DNA of 64,000 nt from Rapana venosa (Eukaryota; Mollusca; Gastropoda; Neogastropoda; Muricidae), in contig CM054157.1 of NCBI GenBank assembly GCA_028751875.1, forward strand, positions 4,660,894-4,724,893. The letters run 5' to 3'. The translations under genes were made by a program, and so were the position numbers. Positions 23,456-37,771 of this stretch are shown here, piece after piece (the first letter of the stretch is position 1; the number at the start of each line of letters is the position of its first letter). The notes below the pieces were generated by a model that was given only the letters and a program-made list of their open reading frames with translations, made no database searches and had not been told where the DNA came from.

Positions 23456-23720
23456 TGCTTTTTTCTGGGGGTTTAGTATATCTAGGGGATGCCCCCCGCC
23501 CAAAGCTCAAAAAAAATGGCAGAGAGGAAAATATAGCAATGTGGGAAATTTTCTGTTCACGTGCGGTTTTGGGGGATTCCTTTTCCCTTTGGGGAGGGGG
23601 CCCTGTCCCCAGTCTTTCCTCGAGACCAAAGGCCTCCCCTATCGCCGTGAGACAAAACCCCTGACAAAAAATTTTTGGGACGAGGGAAAGGGTAAAATAC
23701 TAGTCCTCAAAACGCTGGAG
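23456..23720. other. Unassigned sequence before the minisatellite
   Basis: Complex but homopolymer-inflated sequence. Nothing recognised. Confidence 0.4.
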
Positions 23721-24930
23721 TTTGGGTAGGTAATGGAGGGATTTTTTTTGTACTGGGGAAAATTGGGTATTTTTAGTGCTGGGCATATTGGAGGAAATTT
23801 TTTTGTACTGGGTATATTTAGCCGGTTTTTTTGATACTTTTCATGTTGACCTGTTTTGAGTACTGTGTATATTGAGCTATTTTTAGGTGTGTTTTTTTTT
23901 TTTACAAATGAGTATTGGTATACTGAGTTGTTATGTGTCCTAGGTATGTTGAGCTATTTTGAGTACTAGGCATATTGAGCTATTTTGGATACTGAACATA
24001 GAGGTATTTTGAATACTGCTCATATTGAGCTATTTTGAGTACTGGTCATATTGAGCTATTTTGAGTGCTAGGCATATTGAAGTATTTTTGAGTGCTGGGC
24101 ATATTGAGGTATTTTTGTGTACTTTGCATATTGAGCTATTTTGAATACTGAACATAGAGGGATTTTGAATACTGGTCATATTGAGCTAGTCTGAGTACTG
24201 GGCATATTGGGATGTTTTGAGTACTGGATATATTGAGCTGTTTTGAGTACTTGATATATTGAGGTATTTTGGGGTACTTTGCATGTTGAGCTATTTTGAG
24301 TACTGGGTATATTGAGTTATTTTGAGTACTGGGTATATTGAGCAATTTTGAGTACTGGGTATATTGAGCTATTTTGAGTACTGGGTATATTGAGCAATTT
24401 TGAGTACTAGTTGAGTTCTAGGTATGTCTAGCTATTTTGAGTACTGGACATATTGAGTACTGGACATATTGAGCTATTTTGAGTACTGGACATATTGAGC
24501 TATTTTGAGTACTGGACATATTGAGCTATTTTGAGTACTGAACATATTGAGTACTGGACATATTGAGCTATTTTGAGTACTGGACATATTGAGCTATTTT
24601 GAGTACTGGACATATTGAGCTATTTTGAGTACTGGACATATTGAGCTATTTTGAGTACTGGACATATTGAGCTATTTTGAGTACTGGGTATATTGAGCAA
24701 TTTTGAGTACTAGTTGAGTTCTAGGTATGTCTAGCTATTTTGAGTACGGGACATATTGAGTACTGGACATATTGAGCTATTTTGAGTACTGGACATATTG
24801 AGCTATTTTGAGTAGTGGGCATATTGAGCTATTTTGAGTAGTGGGCATATTGAGCTATTTTGAGTACTGGACATATTGAGCTATTTTGAGTAGTGGGCAT
24901 ATTGAGCAGATTTAAACACTTCACATATGG
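23721..24930. repeat. 26-bp minisatellite array (about 45 units)
   Basis: The unit begins GAGCTATTTTGAGTACTGG and ends with a CATATT block. Units at the left (to about 24.1 kb) are degenerate and variable in length; those at about 24430-24900 are nearly identical. A variant block starting GAGCAATTTTGAGTACTAG recurs at 24392 and 24695, so there is a ~303-bp second-order period. Confidence 0.95.
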
Positions 24931-25179
24931 AGCAAGTTTAAATTACTGGTTTGTCATACAGCTGGCTTATAAGTATGCTTATAAAAAACGATAGAAAATT
25001 TAAAAAAAAAGAAAACCAGCAGTTTCAATTTAAATATGTGGTTACAATGTCACTGTCTGTATTGATATTATATCATATTTTTATTATGAGATCTACCTGT
25101 TCATTACAGTGTTGCTTAGAGCATATGTACTAGGTCAGACTGACTGAATTGAAAAACGAAACAGCTTGGTATGTCTAAT
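24931..25179. other. Spacer between minisatellite and satellite
   Basis: AT-rich mixed sequence that belongs to neither array. Confidence 0.5.
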
Positions 25180-26140
25180 AAGTCTGTGTCAAATGGTGGC
25201 TTGCAAGAAGAAAGAAATTGGACAGGATTCTAAAATAAAACTCCACTAGAAGACTTGGGTGGACTGTGTACCAGTTAGGTCTTTGGTGGAGTATTGACAG
25301 AGGAAAATCCTATTGATTGGCCCCTTGAGGCACAGTGGGGAAAAACAGTGCACGTGAATCTAGTCCTTTTTTTTTTTTGCGTGAGCACGTGTTGAGAGAC
25401 AAGAGTTGTCTGCTGTGTGTCTTGTTCCTGTATCAGTTTTAGGCCATGAGCTGACCTTGCTGTGGTGTGCTGTAGAGAAAATGGTGGGTTGGGTATTGAG
25501 TATGAGGGATTTTTGTGAGACATATGGATAGTTGTAGATGTTCTTTTACCATGAGTGTCTGGGTAGGTCTTGTTCTTGTATCAGATTTAGGCAATGAGCT
25601 ATCTTACCTTGCTGTGTGTGTGCTGTGCAGGACATGTTGGGTTGGGTATTGAGTATGAGGGGTTTTTGTGAATTTTGTGAGACATATGTATATGTGTAGA
25701 TGTTAGTTTACCATGTAATGAGGCTTAAGACTGAATCTAAAAAAGAGATAAAAGGCAGTTGTTGACCTTATGTTAAGCAAAAAAGAAAAGTGTGTGTGTG
25801 TGTGTGTGATGTGCGATGTGTGTGAGGTAATGTAGGAAGAGTGGCAATGTCTTCATCCCCCCTTCCCCCCCCCCCCAAAATGAACAGCAAGGAAGAAAAA
25901 AAAAAGACAAAGAAGAAAGACACATCAACAGCAATAACGAAAGCAATAGCAATAACAACAATCACTATATCAAAACAACAAGAATAGTAACAACAGCCAC
26001 AATATCCAAACAAATAGCAGCAATAACAACAATAACAACCATAATACCAAAACAACACCACCAGCAATAACAACAACAGCACCACACAACATCCATATAA
26101 CCAATAATTCATTGTAATACAACCTGGAAACTACACCCCA

Positions 26141-26629
26141 GAAATCAACAGGCTAGCACATCTGGCATGTCTGCCAAGTTCAGTGGTGGCTTGTAAGTGA
26201 GAGGAAAACTGGACAAGATGGAAAGAAAACAAACTGACTAGATAGAACAGAAAAACTTGGGTGGATGGACTGTGTGCCAGTTAGGTCTTTGGTGGGGTAT
26301 TGACAGAGGCAATCCCATCAACTGGTCCCTAAGGGTATGGGGTACAAACAGTGCTTTCGTGTGTTTTTTTGCGTGAGCACGTGTTGAGACAATAGTGTCT
26401 GGGTAGGTCTTGTTCTTGTATCAGATTTAGGCAATGAGCTAGCTGACCTTGCTGTAGTGTACTGTGGAGAACATGGTGTCTTAGATATTGAGTATGGGGA
26501 TTTCGTGGGATTTGTGAGACATTTGGATTATGTGTAGATGTTATTTACAATGTAATGATGCCCAAGACTGAATCTAAAAAAAGAGACAACACACAGCCCT
26601 TGACCATATATTAAAAAAAGAAAGAAAAT

Positions 26630-26694
<65 letters not shown>

Positions 26695-28325
26695 TTAGGT
26701 TTTTCTTTGTTTGAGCACAGGTGTATGTGTGTGTGATCATGTAGGAAGAGTGGCCATGTCCTAACATTTTTTTTCAAAGATATTTTGTAAAATTTGAGCA
26801 TGAAAAAGCAAAGTAAAACAGAAGACAAAGAAAAAAATTACAACAAAAGAAATAGCAACAACAAAACTACAATATAGAACCAAAATTAGCAACAATGGTC
26901 ACAATATCAAAACAAATAGCAACAATTGCAACAACCACCACAACACCAAAACACCATAAAAAAATAACAACATCACCAAACATCCATATCACACATTATT
27001 CATCGGAAACCACATCCCAGAAATCAACAGGCTAGCACATCTGGCAATGTCTGCCAAGTTCAGTGGTGGCTTGTCAGTGGGAAGAAAACTGGACAAGATG
27101 GAAAGAAAACAAACTGACTAGATAGAACAGAAAAACTTGGGGTGGGTGGACTGTGTGCCAGTTAGGTCTTTGGTGGGGTATTGACAGAGGCAATCCCATA
27201 AACTGGTCCCTAAGGGTATGGGGCAGAAACAGGGCTTGCTTTTGTGTGTGTGTTTTTGCGTGAGCACGTGTTGAGACAAGAGTGTCTGCTGTATGTCTTG
27301 TTCCTGTATCAGTTTTAGGCCATCAGCTGACCTTGCTGTGGTGTGCTGGAGAAAAATGGTGGGTTGGGTATTGAGTATGAGGGTTTTTTTGGTGAGATAT
27401 ATGGATATTTGTAGATGTTATTTTACCATGTAATGATGCTTAAGACAGAATCTAAAAAAGACATAAAAGGCAGTTGTTGACCATATGTTAAGCAACAAAG
27501 AAGATTGTGTGTATGGTTCCAGGTACAGTGTACATGTGTGTTCTGTGGAAGAGTGACCATGTCTTAAAATCTTTTTCCGAGATATTATATAAATTTTGAG
27601 TAGGAAAAAAAAGCAAAGAAGAAAGAAGACCCAAGAAGAAAGATATATCAACGGTAATAACAAAAGCAATTGCAACAACAACAATCACATTAGCAAAATA
27701 TGAATAGCAACAACAACCACAACATAAAAACAAACAACCAAAATACCAAAACAACACAAACAAAAATGAAAACAGCACCAAACAACATCCATATCACCAA
27801 TAATTCATTGTAATACAACCTGGAAACCACATCCCAGAAATCAACAGGCTAGCACATCTGGCATGTCTGCCAAGTTCAGTGGTGGCTTGTAAGTGGGAAG
27901 AAAACTGGACAAGATGGAAAGAAAACAAACTGACTAGATAGAACAGAAAAACTTGGGTGGATGGACTGTGTGCCAGTTAGGTCTTTGGTGGGGTATTGAC
28001 AGAGGCAATCCCATCAACTGGTCCCTAAGGGTATGGGGTACAAACAGTGCTTTCGTGTGTTTTTTTGCGTGAGCACGTGTTGAGACAATAGTGTCTGGGT
28101 AGGTCTTGTTCTTGTATCAGATTTAGGCAATGAGCTAGCTGACCTTGCTGTAGTGTACTGTGGAGAACATGGTGTCTTAGATATTGAGTATAGGGATTTC
28201 GTGGGATTTGTGAGACATTTGGATTATGTGTAGATGTTATTTACAATGTAATGATGCCCAAGACTGAATCTAAAAAAAGAGACAACACACAGCCCTTGAC
28301 CATATATTAAAAAAAGAAAGAAAAT

Positions 28326-28382
<57 letters not shown>

Positions 28383-29529
28383 AGGTTTTTCTTTGTTTGA
28401 GCACAGGTGTATGTGTGTGTGATCATGTAGGAAGAGTGGCCATGTCCTAACATTTTTTTTCAAAGATATTTTGTAAAATTTGAGCATGAAAAAGCAAAGT
28501 AAAACAGAAGACAAAGAAAAAAATTACAACAAAAGAAATAGCAACAACAAAACTACAATATAGAACCAAAATTAGCAACAATGGTCACAATATCAAAACA
28601 AATAGCAACAATTGCAACAACCACCACAACACCAAAACACCATAAAAAAATAACGACAACATCACCAAACATCCATATCACACATTATTCATCGGAAACC
28701 ACATCCCAGAAATCAACAGGCTAGCACATCTGGCAATGTCTGCCAAGTTCAGTGGTGGCTTGTCAGTGGGAAGAAAACTGGACAAGATGGAAAGAAAACA
28801 AACTGACTAGATAGAACAGAAAAACTTGGGGTGGGTGGACTGTGTGCCAGTTAGGTCTTTGGTGGGGTATTGACAGAGGCAATCCCATAAACTGGTCCCT
28901 AAGGGTATGGGGCAGAAACAGGGCTTGCTTTTGTGTGTGTTTTTTTGCGTGAGCACGTGTTGAGACAAGAGTGTCTGCTGTATGTCTTGTTCCTGTATCA
29001 GTTTTAGGCCATCAGCTGACCTTGCTGTGGTGTGCTGGGAAGAAAATGGTGGGTTGGGTATTGAGTATGAGGGGTTTTTTGGTGAGATATATGGATATTT
29101 GTAGATGTTATTTTACCATGTAATGATGCTTAAGACAGAATCTAAAAAAGACATAAAAGGCAGTTGTTGACCATATGTTAAGCAACAAAGAAGATTGTGT
29201 GTATGGTTCCAGGTACAGTGTACATGTGTGTTCTGTGGAAGAGTGACCATGTCTTAAAATCTTTTTCCGAGATATTATATAAATTTTGAGTAGGAAAAAA
29301 AAGCAAAGAAGAAAGAAGACCCAAGAAGAAAGATATATCAACGGTAATAACAAAAGCAATTGCAACAACAACAATCACATTAGCAAAATATGAATAGCAA
29401 CAACAACCACAACATAAAAACAAACAACCAAAATACCAAAACAACACAAACAAAAATGAAAACAGCACTAAACAACATCCATATCACCAATAATTCATTG
29501 TAATACAACCTGGAAACCACATCCCAGAA
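26141..29529. repeat. Duplicated dimer within the satellite (two ~1.69-kb blocks)
   Basis: Units 1-2 (about 26.14-27.84 kb) and units 3-4 (about 27.84-29.53 kb) agree almost everywhere, including diagnostic variants that differ between unit 1 and unit 2. The main differences are (TG)n length at 26631 versus 28326 and a few bases. Confidence 0.88.
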
Positions 29530-31049
29530 ATCAACAGGCTAGCACATCTGGCATGTCTGCCAAGTTCAGTGGTGGCTTGTAAGTGGGAAGAAAACTGGAC
29601 AAGATGGAAAGAAAACAAACTGACTAGATAGAACAGAAAACTTGGGGTGGGTGGACTATGTGCCAGTTAGGTCTTTGGTGGGGTATTGACAGAGGCAATC
29701 CCATAAACTGGTCCCTAAGGGTATGGGGCAGAAACAGCGCTTGCTTTCGTGTGGGTTTTTTGCGTGAGCACGTGTTGAGACAAGAGTGTCTGGGTAGGTC
29801 TTGATCTTGTATCAGATTTAGGCAATGAGCTAGCTGACCTTGCTGTAGTGTGCTGTGGAGAACATGGTGCTTGAGTATTGAGTATGAAGGGTATTTTTGT
29901 GAATTTTGTGAGACATATGGATATGTATAGATGTTCTTTTACCATGTAATGGTGCTTAAGACTGTGAGTCTAAAAAAGAGATAAAAGGTAGTTGCTGACC
30001 TTATATTAAGCAAAAAAGAAGATTGTGTGTGTGAGTGCATGTCTGTGTGCATGGTACATGTGTTTTTGTGTTATATGGAAGAGTGCCCATGTATTAAAAT
30101 CTTTTTCTGAGATATTAATATAAATTTGAGCAGGAAATAAAGCAAAGAAGAAAGAAGACCCAAGAAGAAAGATATATCAACAGTAATAACAAAAGCAATG
30201 GCAACAACAACAATCACATTAGCAAAACATAAATAGCAACAACAACCACATAAAAACAAGTAACAACAACCACCAAAATACGAAAACACCACCACCAACA
30301 ATAACAACAACAGCACCACACAACATCCATATAACCAATAATTCATTGTAATACAACGTGGAAACCACATCCCAGAAATCAACAGGCTAGCACATCTGGC
30401 AATGTCTGCCAAGTTCAGTGGTGGCTTGTCAGTGGGAAGAAAACTGGACAAGATGGAAAGAAAACAAACTGACTAGATAGAACAGAAAATTTGGGTGGGT
30501 GGACTGTGTGCCAGTTAGGTCTTTGGTGGGGTATTGACAGAGGCAATCCCATCAACTGGTCCCTAAGGGTATGGGGCAGAAACAGCGCTTGCTTTCGTGT
30601 TGTTGTTTTTTTGCGTGAGCACGTGTTGAGACAAGAGTGTCAGGGTAGGTCTTGATCTTGTATCAGATTTAGGCAATGAGCTAGCTGACCTTGCTGTGTG
30701 TGCTGTGAAGAAAATGGTGGGTTGGGTATTGAGTATGAGGGGTATTTTTGTGAATTTTGTGAGACTGGATTTTTGTAGATGTTCTTTTGCCATGTAATGA
30801 TGCCCAAGACTGAATCTCAAAAAAGAGAAAACATACAGCCCTTGACCATATGTTAAAGAAAAAAGAAAATGGCGTGTGTGTGTATGTATGTATATATGTT
30901 TGTGGGTGTGTGTGTGTGTGCACGCATGTATGAGTGTGCACCATGTACAAAGGCTGACTATGTCTTCAATTTCTTTCAGAGATAATGTATTAAGTTTGAG
31001 CATGAAAAAATCAAAGTAAAAAGAAAGCCAAATTTTTTAAAAAGCAACA

Positions 31050-31096
31050 TTAAGTCAAGTCAAAAGCACATTAATCACCCCATGAAGGGCAATTAA
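31050..31096 (-). mobile_element. Short LINE-like 3' end inside one satellite unit
   Basis: The minus strand reads AATTGCCCTTCATGGGGTGA followed by TTAATGTGCTTTTGACTTGAC. The first block recurs on + at about 61790-61815. Other satellite units lack it, and this unit is the longest (about 929 bp), so it is an insertion specific to this unit. Confidence 0.6.
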
Positions 31097-33435
31097 CAAC
31101 AATAACAACAGGAATAGCAACAACAACAACAATTACAACATCAAAACAAGAATAACAACAACCACAATATCAAAATGAAAAACAATAAACCAACAACAAC
31201 AAACACAATACCAAAGCAAACCACAGACAAAAATGACAACAGTACCACACAACATCCATATCACCAATAATTCATTGTAATACAACCTGGAAACCACATC
31301 CCAGAAATCAACAGGCTAGCACATCTGGCATGTCTGCCAAGTTCAGTGGTGGCTTGTAAGTGGGAAGAAAACTGGACAAGATGGAAAGAAAACAAACTGA
31401 CTAGATAGAACAGAAAAACTTGGGTGGATGGACTGTGCCAGTTAGGTCTTTGGTGGGGTATTGACAGAGGCAATCCCATCAACTGGTCCCTAAGGGTATG
31501 GGGCAGAAACAGGGCGTGCTTTCGTGGGTTTTTGCGTGAGCACGTGTTGAGACAAGAGTGTCTGGGTAGGTCTTGTTCTTGTATCAGATTTAGGCAATGA
31601 GCTAACTGATCTTGCTGTAGTGTGCTGTGGAGAACATGGTGCCTTGGGTATTGAGTATGGGGATTTCATGGGATTGTGAGAGATATGGATTATGTGTAGA
31701 TGTTATTTACAATATGATGATGCCAAGACTGAATCTAAAAACAAGAGACAACATGCAGCCCTGGACCATATGTTAAAAAAAGAAAGAAAATGGTGTTTGT
31801 GTGTGTATGATCATGTAGGAAGAGTTGCAATGTCCTAACATTTTAAAAAAGATATTGTATAAAATTTGAGCATAAAAAAGCAAAGTAAAACAGAGGGAAA
31901 AAAGTAACAATTACAACAAAAGGAATAGCAACAACAAAACCACAATATAGAAACAAACTTAGCAACAATGGTCACAATATCAAATCAAATAGCAACAATT
32001 GCAACAACCACCACAATACCAAAACACCATTTAAAAAAATGACAACATCACCAAAACATCCATATCACACATTATTCATTGGAAACTACATCCCAGAAAT
32101 CAACAGGCTAGCACATCTGGCATGTCTGCCAAGTTCAGTGGTGGCTTGTAAGTGGGAAGAAAACTGGACAAGATGGAAAGAAAACAAACTGACTAGATAG
32201 AACAGAAAACTTGGGTGGGTGGACTGTGTGCCAGTTAGGTCTTTGGTGGGGTATTGACAGAGGCAATCCCATAGACTGGTCCCTAAGGGTATGGGGCAGA
32301 AACAGGGCTTGCTTTCGTGTGGGTTTTTGGCGTGAGCACGTGTTGAGACAAGAGTGTCTGGGTAGGTCTTGTTCTTGTATCAGATTTAGGCAATGAGCTA
32401 GCTGACCTTGCTGTAGTGTGCTGTGGAGAACATGGTGCTTGAGTATTGAGTATGAGGGGTATTTTTGTGAATTTTGTGAGACATATGGATATGTATAGAT
32501 GTTCTTTTACCATGTAATGGTGCTTAAGACTGTGAATCTAAAAAAGAGATAAAAGGTAGTTGCTGACCTTATATTAAGCAAAAAAGAAGTTTGTTTGTGT
32601 GAGTGCATGTCTGTGTGCATGGTACATGTGTTTTTGTGTTATATGGAAGAGTGCCCATGTATTAAAATCTTTTTCTGAGATATTATATAAATTTTGAGCA
32701 GGAAAATAAAGCAAAGAAGAAAGAAGACCCAAGAAGAAAGATATATCAACAGTAATAACAAAAGCAATGGCAACAACAACAATCACATTAGTAAAACATA
32801 AATAGCAACAACAACCACATAAAAACAAGTAACAACAACCACCAAAATACGAAAACACCACCACCAACAATAACAACAACAGTACCACACAACATCCATA
32901 TAACCAATAATTCATTGTAATACAACATGGTAACCACATCCCAGAAATCAACAGACTAGCACATCTGACATGTCTGCCAAGTTCAGTGGTGGCTTGTCAG
33001 TGGGAAGAAAACTGGACAAGATGGAAAGAAAACAAACTGACTAGATAGAACAGAAAACTTGGGTGGGTGGACTGTGTGCCAGTTAGGTCTTTGGTGGGGT
33101 ATTGACAGAGGCAATCCCATCAACTGGTCCCTAAGGGTATGGGGCAGAAACAGGGCTTGCTTTTGTTTGTTTTTGGCGTGAGCACGTGTTGAGACAAGAG
33201 TGTCTGGGTAGGTCTTGTTCTTGTATCAGATGTAGGCAATGAGCTAGCTGACCTTGCTGTTGTGTGCTGTGGAGAAAATGGTGGCTTGGGTATTGAGTAT
33301 GAGGGGTATTTTTGTGAAGTTTGTGCGACATATGGATATGTGTAGATGTTATTTTACCATGTGATGATGCTTAAAATTGTGAATCTAAAAAAGAGATAAA
33401 AGGCAGTTGCTGACCTAATGATAAACAAAAAAGAA

Positions 33436-33474
<39 letters not shown>

Positions 33475-35932
33475 TACATGTGTGTGTGTTATGTGGAAGA
33501 GTGGCCATGTCTTAACATTTTTTCCAAAGATATTTGATAAAATATAAGCATGAAAAAGCAAAGCAAAACAGAAGACAAAGAAAAAAATACAACAAAAGGA
33601 ATAGCAACAACAAAACCACAATATAGAAACAAAAATAGCAACAATGGTCACAATATCAAAACAAGCAGCAACAATTGCAACAACAACCACAACACCAAAA
33701 CACCATAAAAAAACAACGACAACATCACCAAAACATCTATATCACACATTATTTATTGGAAACCACATCCCAGAAATCAACAGGCTAGCACATCTGGTAT
33801 GTCTGTCGAGTTCAGTGGTGGCTTGTAAGTGGGAAGAAAACTGGACAAGATGGAAAGAAAACAAACTGACTAGATAGAACAGAAAACTTGGGGTGGGTGG
33901 ACTGCATACCAGTTAGGTCTTTGGTGGGGTATTGACAGAGGCAATCCCATCAACTGGTCCCTAAGGGTATGGGGCAGAAACAGGGCTTGCTTTCGTGTGT
34001 TTTTTTGGCGTGAGCACGTGTTGAGACAAGAGTGTCTGGGTAGGTCTTGTTCTTGTATCAGATTTAGGCAATGAGCTAGCTGACCTTGCTGTGTGTGCTG
34101 TGGAGAACATGGTGCTTGAGTATTGAGGATGGAGATTTCGTGGGATTGTGAGACATATAGATATGTGTAGATGTTATTTACAATATAATGGTGCCAAGAC
34201 TGAATCTCAACAAAGAGACACATGCAGCCCTTGACCATATGTTAAAAAAAGAAAGAAAATGGTATGTGTGTGTGTGTGATCATGTAGGAAGAGTGGCCAT
34301 GTCCTAACAATTTTTTCACAGAAATTGTATAAAATTTGAGCATAAAAAAGCAAAGTAAAAAAGAGGACAAAATACAATAATAACAATTACAACAAAAGGA
34401 ATACCAACAACAAAACCACAATCTAGAAACACAAAATAGCAACAATGGTCAGAATATCAAAGCAAATAGCAACAATTGCAACAACCACAATAACAAAACA
34501 CCATAAAAAACAATGACAACACCACCAAACATCCATATCACACATTATTTATTGGAAACCACATCCCAGAAATCAACAGGCTAGCACATCTGGCAATGTC
34601 TGCCAAGCTCAGTGGTGGCTTGTCAGTGGGAAGAAAACTGGACAAGATGGAAAGAAAACAAACTGACTAGATAGAACAGAAAACTTGGGTGGATGGACTG
34701 CATACCAGTTAGGTCTTTGGTGGGGTATTGACAGAGGCAATCCCATCAACTGGTCCCTAAGGGTATGGGGCAGAAACAGGACGTGCTTTCGTGTGTTTTT
34801 TTGGCGTGAGCACGTGTTGAGACAAGAGTGTCTGGGTAGGTCTTGTTCTTGTATCAGATGTAGGCAATGAGCTAGCTGACCTTGCTGTAGTGTGTTGTGG
34901 AGAACATGGTGGGGTGGGTATTGAGTATGAGGGGTATTTTTGTGAATTTTGTGCGACATATGGATATTTGTCGATGTTCTTTTAGCATGTAATGATGCTT
35001 GAGACTGTGAATCTTTAAAAAGGGATAAAAGGCAGTTGTTGACCTTATGTTAAGCAAAAAAGAAGAGAGAGAGAGAGAGAAAGAGAGAGAAAGTGTGTGT
35101 GTGTGTGTGTGTGTGAGATGTGTCATGTGTGTGAGGTAATGTAGGAAGAGTGGCCATGTCTTCATCCCGCCCCCTTGAAATGAACAGCAAAGAAGAAAAA
35201 AAAGAAGACAAAGAAGAAAGACACATCAACAGCAATAACAAAAGCAAAAGCAGTAACAACCATCACTATATCAAAACAACAAGAACAGTAACAACAGCCA
35301 CAATATCCAAACAAACAGCAACAATAACAAAAACAACAACCACAATACCCAAACAACACCACCAGCAATAACGACAACACCACTGACCAACCCATATTAC
35401 CAATAATTCATTGTAATACAACGTGGTAACCACATCCCAGAAATCAACAGGCTAGCACATCTGGCATGTCTGCCAAGTTCAGTGGTGGCTTGTAAGTGGG
35501 AAGAAAACTGGACAAGATGGAAAGAAAACAAACTGACTAGATAGAACAGAAAACTTGGGTGGGTGGACTGTGTGCCAGTTAGGTCTTTGGTGGGGTATTG
35601 ACAGAGGCAATCCCATAAACTGGTCCCTAAGGGTATGGGGCACAAACAGGGCTTGCTTTCGTGTGTTTTTTTGGCGTGAGCACATGTTGAGACAAGAGTG
35701 TCTGGGTAGGTCTTGTTCTTGTATCAGATGTAGGCAATGAGCTAGCTGACCTTGCTGTAGTGTACTGTGGAGAACATGGTGTCTTAGATATTGAGTATAG
35801 GGATTTCGTGAGATTTGTGAGACATTTGGATTATGTGTAGATGTTATTTACAATGTAATGATGCCCAAAACTGAATCTTAAAAAAGAGACAACACACAGC
35901 CCTTGACCATATATTAAAAAAAGAAAGAAAAT

Positions 35933-36001
<69 letters not shown>

Positions 36002-37691
36002 AGGTTTTTCTTTGTTTGAGTACAGGTGTATGTGTGTGTGATCATGTAGGAAGAGTGGCCATGTCCTAACATTTTTTTTCAAAGATATTTTGTAAAATTT
36101 GAGCATGAAAAAGCAAAGTAAAACAGAAGACAAAGAAAAAAATTACAACAAAAGAAATAGCAACAACAAAACTACAATATAGAACCAAAATTAGCAACAA
36201 TGGTCACAATATCAAAACAAATAGCAACAATTGCAACAACCACCACAACACCAAAACACCATAAAAAAATAACGACAACATCACCAAACATCCATATCAC
36301 ACATTATTCATTGGAAACCACATCCCAGAAATCAACAGGCTAGCACATCTGGCATGTCTGTCAAGTTCAGTGGTGGCTTTGTAAGTGGGAAGAAAACTGG
36401 ACAAGATGGAAAGAAAACAAACTGACTAGATAGAACAGAAAAACTTGGGTGGATGGACTGTGCCAGTTAGGTCTTTGGTGGGGTATTGACAGAGGCAATC
36501 CCATCAACTGGTCCCTAAGGGTATGGGGCAGAAACAGGGCGTGCTTTCGTGTGTTTTTTTGCGTGAGCACGTGTTGAGACAATAGTGTCTGGGTAGGTCT
36601 TGTTCTTGTATCAGATGTAGGCAATGAGCTAGCTGACCTTGCTGTGTGTGCTGTGGAGAACATGGTGCTTGAGTATTGAGTATGAGGGGTATTTTTGTGA
36701 ATTTTGTGAGACATATGGATATGTATAGATGTTCTTTTACCATATAATGGTGCTTAAGACTGTGAATCTAAAAAAGAGAGAAAAGGTAGTTGCTGACCTT
36801 ATATTAAGCAAAAAAGAAGATTGTGTGTGTGAGTGCATGTCTGTGTGCATGGTACATGTGTTTTTGTGTTATATGGAAGAGTGCCCATGTATTAAAATCT
36901 TTTTCTGAGATATTATATAAATTTTGAGCAGGAAAATAAAGCAAAGAAGAAAGAAGACCCAAGAAGAAAGATATATCAACAGTAATAACAAAAGCAATGG
37001 CAACAACAACAATCACATTAGCAAAACATAAATAGCAACAACAACCACATAAAAACAAGTAACAACAACCACCAAAATACGAAAACACCACCACCAACAA
37101 TAACAACAACAGCATCACACAACATCCATATAACCAATAATTCATTGTAATACAACGTGGAAACGACATCCCAGAAATCAACAGGCTAGCACATCTGGCA
37201 ATGTCTGCCAAGTTCAGTGGTGGCTTGTCAGTGGGAAGAAAACTGGACAAGATGGAAAGAAAACAAACTGACTAGATAGAACAGAAAACTTGGGTGGGTG
37301 AACTATTTGCCAGTTAGGTCTTTGGTGGGGTATTGACAGAGGCAATCCCATCAACTGGTCCCTAATGGTATGGGGCACAAACAGTGCTTGCTTTCTTTGG
37401 GTTTTTTTGTGTGAGCACGTGTTGAGACAAGAGTGTCTGGGTAGGTCTTGTGCTTGTATCAGATTTAGGCAATGAGCTAGCTGACCTTGCTGTGTGGGCT
37501 GTGGAGAACATGGTGTCTTAGATATTGAGTATAGGGATTTCGTGGGATTTGTGAGACAGATGGATATTTGTAGATGTTCCTTTACCATTTAATGCTGCTT
37601 AAGACTGAATCTAAAAAAAGAGATAAAAGGCAGTTGTTGACCTTATGTTAAGCAAAAAAGAAGATTGTGTGTGTATGTCTGCAAGTGCGCA

Positions 37692-37771
<80 letters not shown>

